From assembly GCA_013811765.1 (NCBI GenBank), contig JACCUO010000226.1, forward strand, positions 1-6,311: a stretch of 6,311 nt of DNA, given 5' to 3'. The translations under genes and the position numbers were made by a program. The DNA comes from Thermoleophilaceae bacterium (GTDB lineage: Bacteria > Actinomycetota > Thermoleophilia > Solirubrobacterales > Thermoleophilaceae). This document shows, in pieces, positions 1 to 6,311 of the stretch. Position 1 is the stretch's first letter, and every line of letters begins with the position of its first letter. The notes beneath the pieces are model-generated. The model ran no database searches. It saw only the letters and a list, made by a program, of their open reading frames with translations, and was not told the origin of the DNA.

Positions 1-723
1 CTCCACGAGCGAGTCGCCGGTGGGCTTGCCCTGGGCCCGATAGAAGCTGAAGCACATGGCGCCGCCGATCAGGATCGCGTCGGCAGCGTCGAGGAAGCGG
101 TCGATGAGGGCGATCTTGTCGGAGACCTTCGCGCCGCCGAGGACCACGACGAGCGGACGCTCGGGCTCTTCGACGATCCCCCGGAGCGTGACCACCTCAC
201 GTTCCAGCAGCAGCCCGGCCGCCGAGGGCAGGTGCTCCGCCACGCCGGCGCTGCTGGCGTGGGCGCGGTGGGCGGCCCCGAAGGCATCGTTCACGTAGAA
301 GTCCGCCAAAGACGCGAGCTCTCGCGAGAGGTCGGCATCGTTCTCCGTCTCCCCCGGCTCCCATCTGGTGTTCTCCAGCATGAGCATGTCGCCCGGCCCG
401 AGCTTCTCCGCCGCGGATCGCACCTCGTCACCCACCACCGCTTCTGCCTGTGCCACAGGTGCGTCGATCAGCTCGCCGAGCCGCTCTGACGCGGGCCTCA
501 GCGAGGTCTCCGGCTCGCGCTCCTTGGGACGCCCCAGGTGGGAGCACAGGACGAGCGCGGCACCGCCCTCGCGCAGCAGCTCGAGGGTGGGCAGAGCGGC
601 CTTGATGCGCGAGTCATCGGTGACCTTCCCCTCCTTGAGCGGCACGTTGAAGTCCACCCGCACGAGCACTCGCTTGCCCTCCCCGACATCGAGGTCACGG
701 ACGCTGCGCTTGCCGAGCTTCAC
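1..723 (-). CDS. pgk: Phosphoglycerate kinase, N-terminal 241 codons (cut by window edge)
   Basis: The gene encodes phosphoglycerate kinase, the cytoplasmic glycolytic enzyme that moves phosphate from 1,3-bisphosphoglycerate to ADP. The visible 241 residues cover the N-terminal substrate domain and the start of the nucleotide domain; family members are about 390-420 residues, so roughly 40 percent is missing. I read VRVDFNVPL (about 21-29) with the substrate-binding Asp24 and Asn26, the DDSRI segment (36-40) with Arg39, SHLGRP (61-66), LENTRWEPGE (116-125), VNDAFGAAHRAHAS (144-157) and LGGAKVSDKI (195-204) at the nucleotide domain. The start is a GTG at 721-723, chosen because it gives the usual short lead-in (VKLGKRSVRDL) before the first beta strand. 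No in-frame start was found in the stretch just upstream and there is no clear Shine-Dalgarno. It begins 25 bases after gap and is probably co-transcribed and translationally coupled with it. No frameshift is visible. The family assignment is firm; the GTG start is likely. Confidence 0.97.
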   Translation of the reverse strand, partial: MKLGKRSVRDLDVGEGKRVLVRVDFNVPLKEGKVTDDSRIKAALPTLELLREGGAALVLCSHLGRPKEREPETSLRPASERLGELIDAPVAQAEAVVGDEVRSAAEKLGPGDMLMLENTRWEPGETENDADLSRELASLADFYVNDAFGAAHRAHASSAGVAEHLPSAAGLLLEREVVTLRGIVEEPERPLVVVLGGAKVSDKIALIDRFLDAADAILIGGAMCFSFYRAQGKPTGDSLVE

Positions 724-748
724 CGGGCGATGGCGGTCGCGGCCCGCT

Positions 749-752
<4 letters not shown>
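720..752 (-). promoter_or_regulatory. 10-codon bridging reading frame between gap stop and pgk start (possible coupling element)
   Basis: An ATG overlaps the gap stop codon as ATGA. It opens a frame of ten codons ([10 protein letters not shown]) whose TGA overlaps the pgk start codon as GTGA. The short frame therefore spans the gap-pgk junction with no untranslated base. Ribosomes that reinitiate after gap could be carried to the pgk GTG, which has no evident Shine-Dalgarno of its own. The overlap geometry is seen directly; a role in coupling is inference, and both overlaps could be chance in GC-rich sequence. Confidence 0.25.
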
Positions 753-1774
<1,022 letters not shown>

Positions 1775-1781
1775 GAGACAG

Positions 1782-1787
1782 TCCTTT
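1782..1787 (-). promoter_or_regulatory. Shine-Dalgarno of gap
   Basis: On the minus strand AAAGGA stands seven bases before the gap ATG (1772-1774). This is the only strong, well-spaced ribosome binding site I can find for any gene in the window. It fixes the gap start and fits the high expression expected of a glycolytic enzyme. Confidence 0.75.
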
Positions 1788-1801
1788 CGCCGGGTGCGTT
1801 G

Positions 1802-1848
1802 CGGGTTACCCGGAATCTATCGCCTCAACCACCGGGTTGAGTTACCCG
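1802..1848 (-). promoter_or_regulatory. Palindromic CGGGT/ACCCG cluster upstream of gap (candidate operator and promoter)
   Basis: The rapZ-gap spacer (1775-1878) holds two inverted repeats built from the same half-site. One is CGGGT-T-ACCCG at 1802-1812, the other CGGGT-TGAGTT-ACCCG at 1833-1848. They share the direct repeat GTTACCCG (1805-1812 and 1841-1848, 36 bases apart), and a further CGGGT lies at 1791-1795. A weak -10-like TAGATT on the minus strand (1814-1819) would place a start site within or next to the first palindrome. I could not identify a convincing -35. The arrangement resembles a repressor or activator site controlling gap-pgk. The repeats are seen directly; the regulatory role and any cognate protein are inferred. 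Confidence 0.4.
1824..1841 (-). repeat. Perfect 7-bp stem hairpin in the rapZ-gap spacer
   Basis: CTCAACC (1824-1830) pairs perfectly with GGTTGAG (1835-1841) around a four-base loop. On the transcribed strand it lies 37 bases after the rapZ stop and is not followed by a T-run, so it is not a standard intrinsic terminator. It might slow polymerase, protect a transcript end, or act as a DNA site, since it overlaps the second CGGGT/ACCCG palindrome. I cannot choose between these from sequence. Confidence 0.4.
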
Positions 1849-1878
1849 ATCCTTCGAGGAAGCACCGGGCGGCTCGCG

Positions 1879-2781
1879 TCAGGCACGCCGAGGCGGCTTG
1901 GCGATGTCCCGGTGAACCACATCCAAGAGGAGGTCGCCGCGGTCGGCGTACTCGCGCGCCAGGCGCTCGGAGATCACCACCGACCGGTGCCGCCCTCCGG
2001 TACACCCGATCCCGATCGTGAGGTGGGCCTTCCCCTCGGCCTCGTACTGGGGAAGGAGGTAGTCCAGCAGCGGGATCAGGTGGCCGTAGAACTCGCCGAT
2101 GCCCGCCGACGCCTCGACGTAGTCCCGCACAGCGGGGTCAAGGCCCGTGAGCTCGCGCAGCTCGGATTCGTAGTGGGGGTTTGGCAGGAAGCGGACGTCG
2201 AACAGGAGGTCTGCGTCACGCGGGGCCCCGTGCTTGAAGCCGTAGGTGAGGAAGGTCACCGCGAGCTTGCCCACGCTGCCACGTGGGAGCATCTTGTCGG
2301 CCACCACCTTGCGCAGCCGGCTGGCGCTCAGGTCACTGGTGTCGATGCTCACGTCCGCCCGGGCGCGCAGCGGCTCGAGCAGTTGCCGCTCGGCCCGTAT
2401 CGCCCGTATCACCGAGCCCCCCGCGGGGTCGCCGTTGCCCGCGGCGTCCTCGGCAAGAGGATGCCGGCGACGGGTCTCCTTGTAGCGGTCCTCCAGCACC
2501 TCCTCGGTGGCCTCCAGGTAGAGGAGCCGGTGGGGGGTGCCCCGCTCGACCAGCTCGTCGAGCACCCTGACGAGGTTTTCGAAGAACAAGCCCCCGCGCA
2601 CATCGGACACAACCGCCGCGTTCTCCACCTTGGACCCTTCGTGCTCGAACAGCTCCGCAAGCTGGGCGATCATCGCGGGCGGCAGGTTGTCCACGCAGAA
2701 GTAGCCGGCGTCCTCAAAGCAGGCCATCGCCTGCGACTTTCCGGCGCCCGAGAAACCGGTGATCACCACGAAGTCCCTCAT
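1879..2781 (-). CDS. rapZ: RNase adapter / nucleotide-binding protein RapZ (YvcJ family)
   Basis: The product is a 300-residue cytoplasmic P-loop protein of the RapZ/YvcJ family, close to the usual 285-300. The N-terminal kinase-like domain shows the Walker A motif GFSGAGKS (9-16), VDNLPP (30-35), a Walker-B-like VVSDVRGG (57-64) and the basic DRYKETRRRHPL segment (98-109). The C-terminal domain shows GFKHGAPRDADLLFDVRFLP (181-200) and IGCTGGRHRSV (258-268), the family signatures. In E. coli RapZ brings small RNA GlmZ to RNase E and controls glucosamine-6-phosphate synthesis; Bacillus YvcJ binds and hydrolyses nucleotides and affects competence. The actinobacterial role is less clear. A short Gly/Ala-rich stretch (about 110-121) follows the basic segment and may be a local insertion. 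The gene starts 33 bases after uvrC in the same frame, with no other start codon between, so the ATG is firm although it lacks a good Shine-Dalgarno. The usual downstream partners yvcK and whiA are absent here. Confidence 0.96.
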   Translation of the reverse strand: MRDFVVITGFSGAGKSQAMACFEDAGYFCVDNLPPAMIAQLAELFEHEGSKVENAAVVSDVRGGLFFENLVRVLDELVERGTPHRLLYLEATEEVLEDRYKETRRRHPLAEDAAGNGDPAGGSVIRAIRAERQLLEPLRARADVSIDTSDLSASRLRKVVADKMLPRGSVGKLAVTFLTYGFKHGAPRDADLLFDVRFLPNPHYESELRELTGLDPAVRDYVEASAGIGEFYGHLIPLLDYLLPQYEAEGKAHLTIGIGCTGGRHRSVVISERLAREYADRGDLLLDVVHRDIAKPPRRA

Positions 2782-2814
2782 CTGAAGGGTTGTACCCCCT
2801 GCGTCGGAGGTCCT

Positions 2815-4695
2815 TTAGTCCACCCTGTGAACATTCCCGTGGATCTCGCGCGCCACCTTGCCCGGTAGCCCTGGGACCGCTTCGAGCTCTTCGCGGCTCG
2901 CTGCGAGGAAGCGCTCCGGGGTGCCGAAGTGCCTCAGGATGGCCCGCTTGCGGACGGCGCCGACCCCCGGGAGGTCGTCGAGCACCGAGCCTGTCATCGC
3001 CCTGTCCCGGCGGCCGCGGTGGAACTCGATCGCAAACCGGTGGGCCTCGTCGCGGACGCGCTGCAGCAGCTGCAGTGGAGCGCTCTCTTGGGGCAGCACC
3101 AGCGGAGCCGGGCGGCCCGGAAGGAACACCTCCTCGAGCTGCTTGGCGAGGCTGATCACCATGGTGCCCAAGTCGCGGAGCTCCTTTAGCTCCGCCAGCC
3201 CGGATGAGAGCTGACCCTTGCCTCCATCGATCACGATCAGCGCGGGCAGAGCGGCGAAGCTGGCGTCGAACTCCTTCTCGTGTGGCGAGAGCTCCTTCTG
3301 GGCCCTGAACTGGCCCGTCCGGCGTGCGAGCACCTCCGCCATCGCCGCGAAGTCGTCCTGGGCCGCCTCCCGGATCCGGAAGCGCCGGTAGTCCGACTTC
3401 TTTGGCGCGCCTCCCTCGAAGGCGACCATCGACGCAACCGTGTGCGTCTCTCCCAGGTTCGAGATGTCGAAGCACTCGATCCGCATCGGGATCTGAGCCA
3501 TGCCAAGTGCCCGCTGCAGCCCGTCCAGAGCCTCGATCCGATGCGTTCGCCGGCGCTCTGAGCGGAGGCGGTCCTGGTCGATCGCGAGTCGGGCGTTGCG
3601 CTCCGCCAACTCGAAGATGCGGCGCTTGTCACCACGCTCTGCCGGCCGCACCTCCACCGGAGCCCCCCGGCGTTCGGACAGCGCCTCCTCGAGCACCGCA
3701 GTGCGCTCGGTGGTGCGAGACACGATCACCTGCGGGGGGATCGACAGGGCACTCGCGTAGTACTGGAGCACGAACTCCTCGAGCACCTCCGACTCCTCGC
3801 GTGCGGCGGCGTTCTCGAGGTAGAAGCTCTGCCGGTCTGCCAGCACGCCGTCCCTGACCTGGAAGACCTGTGCGTTGGCGTCGGTCTCCTCGCCCGCCAC
3901 GGCGATGGCGTCGAGGGTGCCGACCGCCTCGTTGGTGATCCGCTGGCGCTCCAGCAGCGAGCGGATCGCCTTGAGCCGGTTGCGAAGCTGCGCCGCCACC
4001 TCGAACTCCTGGTCAGCGGCGGCCAGCTTCATACCCTCCTCGAGCTCGCGCTCGATCTGGCGGTAGCGGCCCGACAGGAAGTCGATGATCGTGTCGACGT
4101 TGGCGCGGTACTCCTCCCTCGACACGTATCCCACACATGGGGCCTGGCAGCGCTTGATGAAGTAGTCGAGGCAGGGGCTCCCCGATTGGCGACCGGGCTC
4201 TTTGCCCTCACAGGTCCGGTACTGGAAGACCTTGCCGAGCAGGTCCAGGGTCTCGCGCACCCGTTTGGCGCTCGAGAACGGCCCGAAGTAGGCCCGGCCG
4301 CGGCGGTGGCGCTCGCGGGTGAAGTAGATGCGGGGGTAGTCCTCGTCGAGCGAGATCCCGATGTACGGATAGCTCTTGTCGTCGCGAAGGCGAATGTTGA
4401 ACCGGGGCCGGTGGCGCTTGATGAAGTTCTGCTCGGCGAGAAGTGCCTCCGCCTCGGTCTGGGTGGCCACGAACTCGATGTCTGCGATCTGGGCGACCAT
4501 GTCGGCCGCGCCGCGGGTGCCCGGCTTGGAGAAGTGCCCGCCGACCCGCTTCCTGATCGACTTTGCCTTGCCGACGTATAGGACCGTGCCCTTGGCGGTT
4601 CTGAACAGGTAGACGCCCGGGCTATCCGGGAGCGCGCGGCGCTGCTCGCGCAGGCGCTCTCGGCGGGTTGTCTCGTCCTTCCCAGGCATCTCCAT
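2815..4695 (-). CDS. uvrC: Excinuclease ABC subunit C (UvrC)
   Basis: UvrC makes both incisions around bulky DNA damage after UvrA and UvrB have located it. The 626-residue protein has every family domain in order. The GIY-YIG nuclease (about 23-102) shows PGVYLF, LYVGKAK with Tyr40, Arg50, the metal-ligand Glu88 and Asn100, by alignment with Thermotoga UvrC. A four-cysteine set (162, 175, 183, 187) matches the iron-sulfur cluster. A UvrB-binding UVR helix pair spans about 215-250. The RNase H-like 5'-incision domain has Asp410 (ECFDISN), Asp490 (VIDGGKGQL) and His552 (DEAHRFAIEFHR). A C-terminal pair of helix-hairpin-helix motifs lies at about 570-622. The ATG at 4695 is the first possible start after the upstream stop; a second ATG two codons on is equally workable. 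No Shine-Dalgarno is visible. The 27-base spacer before it contains a five-base-pair hairpin (4706-4722) directly after the upstream stop. Close spacing suggests co-transcription with the upstream hydrolase gene and with rapZ. Confidence 0.98.
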   Translation of the reverse strand: MEMPGKDETTRRERLREQRRALPDSPGVYLFRTAKGTVLYVGKAKSIRKRVGGHFSKPGTRGAADMVAQIADIEFVATQTEAEALLAEQNFIKRHRPRFNIRLRDDKSYPYIGISLDEDYPRIYFTRERHRRGRAYFGPFSSAKRVRETLDLLGKVFQYRTCEGKEPGRQSGSPCLDYFIKRCQAPCVGYVSREEYRANVDTIIDFLSGRYRQIERELEEGMKLAAADQEFEVAAQLRNRLKAIRSLLERQRITNEAVGTLDAIAVAGEETDANAQVFQVRDGVLADRQSFYLENAAAREESEVLEEFVLQYYASALSIPPQVIVSRTTERTAVLEEALSERRGAPVEVRPAERGDKRRIFELAERNARLAIDQDRLRSERRRTHRIEALDGLQRALGMAQIPMRIECFDISNLGETHTVASMVAFEGGAPKKSDYRRFRIREAAQDDFAAMAEVLARRTGQFRAQKELSPHEKEFDASFAALPALIVIDGGKGQLSSGLAELKELRDLGTMVISLAKQLEEVFLPGRPAPLVLPQESAPLQLLQRVRDEAHRFAIEFHRGRRDRAMTGSVLDDLPGVGAVRKRAILRHFGTPERFLAASREELEAVPGLPGKVAREIHGNVHRVD

Positions 4696-4722
4696 CGAGG
4701 ATAGGCCCGGGACAGCACCGGG

Positions 4723-6102
4723 TCACTCGACGAGGCGCACCTCCAGGCTTTGAGCCGCGATGTCACCGGCGCCGCCCAGCAGCCCCAGGATTTTTGCCAC
4801 GTAGGCGCGCGTTTCAGCGTAAGGCGGGACACCCCCGTAGCGCTCGACCGCACCGGCGCCGGCGTTGTAGCCGGCGAGCGCGAGTGCGATCTTGCCGCCG
4901 AACCGCCTCAACAGGTCGCTCATCAGGTGCGCCTGCGCATCGATGGCGGCATCGGCGTCGTACGGGTCGCGCAGGCCATAGCTGCGGGCAGTGCCGGGCA
5001 TGAACTGGGCGATGCCCTGGGCGCCGGCGGGGCTGCTCGCGAACGGGTTGAAGCCGGACTCCGCGTACAGCTGGGCCGCGAGCAGGTTCATCGGCACGTT
5101 CCAGCGCAGAGCGGCGCGGGCGATCGGGTCGTGGAATCGGGGCGGGACGAAGCTCGGCAGCCGGTGGCGCACCCGCCCGTGGTCCCCGCCGGGCGGTTCC
5201 CAGGAGCCGCGCTCGTACTGCGCCGGCACGTCGCGCGGGTTCTTTCCGTAGCCGAAATGCCAGGCCTCCCACGCATACCTGCGAATGAAGCCAAAGCGGC
5301 GGCAGTTCGCCGCCAGCCAGCCGTAGGCGCCCGGCGGCCCGAGGTCGAGCTCGGTGCCGTAGCGGTGGAGGCTCGTGCCGGGCGGCGCGACCCACTTGGG
5401 GTTGGGGTTCGCGGCGAACAGGCGAGCCTGCTCGGCGTCGGAGCGAAAGGCGCTGTTGATCGAGAGGGCGAGCCCGGCGCCACGCGCGGCTGCCGCCATC
5501 CGGTCGAAGGCGCGAGCCACGTCCGGGCGCATCGGCTTGCCCATCCGATACGCGAGCGGGCCGTCGTATCCCCCACCGGAGGCGAAGGCGGGCTGGTCGA
5601 GCCCGCCTTCCGCGCCGGGCATGAGCTCCGCGGTGGCACTCGCCTGGACTGCCACCCGTCGGCGCCGTTGCCGATCGCTCCCGTCGACCCGGATGTGGAC
5701 GGAGCCCCGGGCGCGCACGCGGACACGGGTCGGGGCATAGCCGCCGCCGGGGAAGTGGACATCGCCGGGCGCCACCCGGACCCCGTTGCGCCTCGCGGCG
5801 TCGGCCGCGGCTGCGCGTGCGCGGGTCAGATACCCGGTGGTCGACAGGTGGCGCGGATTCGGCTCCCCACTCTCGAGCACGGATGCTTCGAACAGGCGCG
5901 GGTAGTCCTCCCGCATCGTGCGCGCCGCCGATACTGCGGCCAGGTCCGCGCCGCGCTGGTGGCGCGACTTTCCGCCGAGCGCCTGCCCGAACGCCGTGAG
6001 CACGAGCACGCCGGCGAGTACCGCCCCGACGAGGCCGAGAGCCAACGGGAGCGCCTGCCCGCGCTCATCACGCGGGGACCGTTCTGAGCGCGTGGGGGAC
6101 AT
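4723..6102 (-). CDS. Membrane-anchored TadE/G-like protein fused to M15 (VanY-type) D,D-peptidase and SLT lytic transglycosylase
   Basis: This 459-residue protein joins three modules; positions count from the ATG. A basic tail and one hydrophobic helix (about 17-40) open a TadE/G-like region (about 13-160), recognised by ERGQALPL before the helix and GADLAAVSAAR after it. The prepilin-type Glu at +5 from the Gly is absent, so cleavage by a prepilin peptidase is doubtful. The second module (about 178-287) is an M15 D-Ala-D-Ala peptidase: SAFRS (217-221), HRYGTELDL with zinc ligands His246 and Asp253, and EAWHF with Glu279 and His282. The third (about 322-440) is a soluble-lytic-transglycosylase (goose-lysozyme-like) domain: AESGFNPF with catalytic Glu348, GAQGIAQFMPGTA (360-372) and ALAGYNAG (408-415). 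All key residues are present, so both activities are probably live: cutting peptide stems and glycan strands outside the membrane. A TTG at 6130-6132 would add ten residues; I prefer the ATG, though neither has a clear Shine-Dalgarno. It is followed 27 bases later by uvrC. Confidence 0.88.
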   Translation of the reverse strand: MSPTRSERSPRDERGQALPLALGLVGAVLAGVLVLTAFGQALGGKSRHQRGADLAAVSAARTMREDYPRLFEASVLESGEPNPRHLSTTGYLTRARAAAADAARRNGVRVAPGDVHFPGGGYAPTRVRVRARGSVHIRVDGSDRQRRRRVAVQASATAELMPGAEGGLDQPAFASGGGYDGPLAYRMGKPMRPDVARAFDRMAAAARGAGLALSINSAFRSDAEQARLFAANPNPKWVAPPGTSLHRYGTELDLGPPGAYGWLAANCRRFGFIRRYAWEAWHFGYGKNPRDVPAQYERGSWEPPGGDHGRVRHRLPSFVPPRFHDPIARAALRWNVPMNLLAAQLYAESGFNPFASSPAGAQGIAQFMPGTARSYGLRDPYDADAAIDAQAHLMSDLLRRFGGKIALALAGYNAGAGAVERYGGVPPYAETRAYVAKILGLLGGAGDIAAQSLEVRLVE

Positions 6103-6150
6103 GCCCGCAGGCTCGTGCCGAGACGGACACAAGGAAAGGCGGCTGAGCTA

Positions 6151-6185
6151 CAAAAGGCCCTCCGGTTCGCCACCGGGGGCGAACC
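6151..6185 (-). terminator. Probable intrinsic terminator after the Ig-like protein gene
   Basis: On the minus strand an eight-base perfect stem (GGTTCGCC with GGCGAACC, six-base loop, 6164-6185) starts about ten bases after the stop at 6195. It is followed, after a GC-rich eight bases, by a TTTT run (6152-6155). The T-run is short and offset from the stem, so termination may be partial. It would separate the right-edge gene from the fusion hydrolase gene, whose own promoter would then lie at about 6103-6150. I see no clear -10/-35 pair there. Confidence 0.5.
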
Positions 6186-6194
6186 TCGCGGGGA

Positions 6195-6311
6195 TCAGCG
6201 GACGATCCGGAACCTCGCCCGCCGCGCTGCGCTGCGGTTACCCGCCGCGTCGGTGGACCTCGCCACCAGGCGGTAGCTGCCGGGCTTCAGCGCGCGACCG
6301 GAGAGCCGGCC
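6195..6311 (-). CDS. C-terminal end of a probable secreted Ig-like-domain protein (cut by window edge)
   Basis: The frame is open from the right edge to a TGA at 6195-6197 and gives 38 residues. The stretch LKPGSYRLVARSTDAAGNRS (residues 8-27), then a basic run and RFRIVR at the end, matches the last two strands of a bacterial Ig-like or fibronectin-type sandwich. The LKPG-Y-L and D-AGN pattern is common in large secreted or surface proteins of high-GC actinobacteria. The rest of the gene lies outside the window, so neither its size nor its function can be stated. A strong hairpin follows the stop, which supports this as a real gene end. The fragment is too short to exclude a different beta-rich family. 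Confidence 0.7.
   Translation of the reverse strand, partial: GRLSGRALKPGSYRLVARSTDAAGNRSAARRARFRIVR

Noticed and set aside
1824..1841. The hairpin in the rapZ-gap spacer as an intrinsic terminator for rapZ
   Set aside because: No T-run follows the stem on the transcribed strand, so I list it only as a hairpin or possible DNA site.
2787..2797. GGGT-TGT-ACCC inverted repeat just upstream of rapZ, resembling the gap palindromes
   Set aside because: It has only four-base arms, lacks the outer C and G of the gap sites, and such short repeats are frequent by chance in GC-rich DNA.
1837..2868. A 343-codon plus-strand frame across rapZ
   Set aside because: It lies antisense to rapZ, which has all its family motifs, and crosses gene boundaries without any start signal.
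4750..6087. A 445-codon open frame on the plus strand, opposite the fusion hydrolase
   Set aside because: It mirrors the codon bias of the real gene and has no recognisable domain. The opposite strand carries complete catalytic motifs of two enzyme families.
6103..6132. TTG start at 6130-6132 for the fusion hydrolase
   Set aside because: It would add ten residues with no better ribosome binding site. The ATG at 6100-6102 gives the short basic tail before the helix that is usual for TadE/G-like proteins. It remains a possible alternative.

Overview
The window is high-GC bacterial DNA in which every gene I can support lies on the minus strand, so transcription runs from the right edge toward base 1. 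Gene content and order (uvrC, rapZ, gap, pgk) are typical of Actinomycetota and their relatives. A TadE/G-like envelope protein and the tail of an Ig-like secreted protein make a deep-branching actinobacterium such as Thermoleophilia plausible. That placement is an inference from context; no rRNA or lineage marker is present.

In transcription order: (1) 6195-6311 is the last 38 codons of a probable secreted or cell-surface protein with an Ig-like beta-sandwich end. A strong hairpin with a short T-run (6151-6185) follows it. (2) 4723-6102 encodes an envelope protein that joins a TadE/G-like membrane-anchored N-terminus, a VanY/M15-type zinc D,D-peptidase and an SLT-type lytic transglycosylase in one chain. 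It is the most unusual gene here. (3) 2815-4695 is uvrC, the nucleotide excision repair endonuclease, 27 bases downstream. (4) 1879-2781 is rapZ, an ATP/GTP-binding regulator, 33 bases after uvrC. (5) A 104-base spacer (1775-1878) carries palindromic CGGGT/ACCCG elements, a hairpin and the only strong ribosome binding site in the window. (6) 749-1774 is gap (glyceraldehyde-3-phosphate dehydrogenase). (7) 1-723 is pgk (phosphoglycerate kinase), starting 25 bases after gap and cut by the left edge.

The genes fall into two functional blocks. The first handles envelope remodelling, DNA repair and regulation (fusion hydrolase, uvrC, rapZ) and may be one transcript, since its spacers are short. The second is the lower-glycolysis pair gap-pgk, which catalyses consecutive steps from glyceraldehyde-3-phosphate to 3-phosphoglycerate, probably from its own promoter in the 104-base spacer. 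In many Gram-positive genomes yvcK (glmR) and whiA sit between rapZ and gap; here there is no room for them.

The points most worth checking are the three-domain fusion, the missing yvcK-whiA pair, the repeated palindrome upstream of gap, and a 10-codon reading frame that bridges the gap stop and the pgk start exactly.
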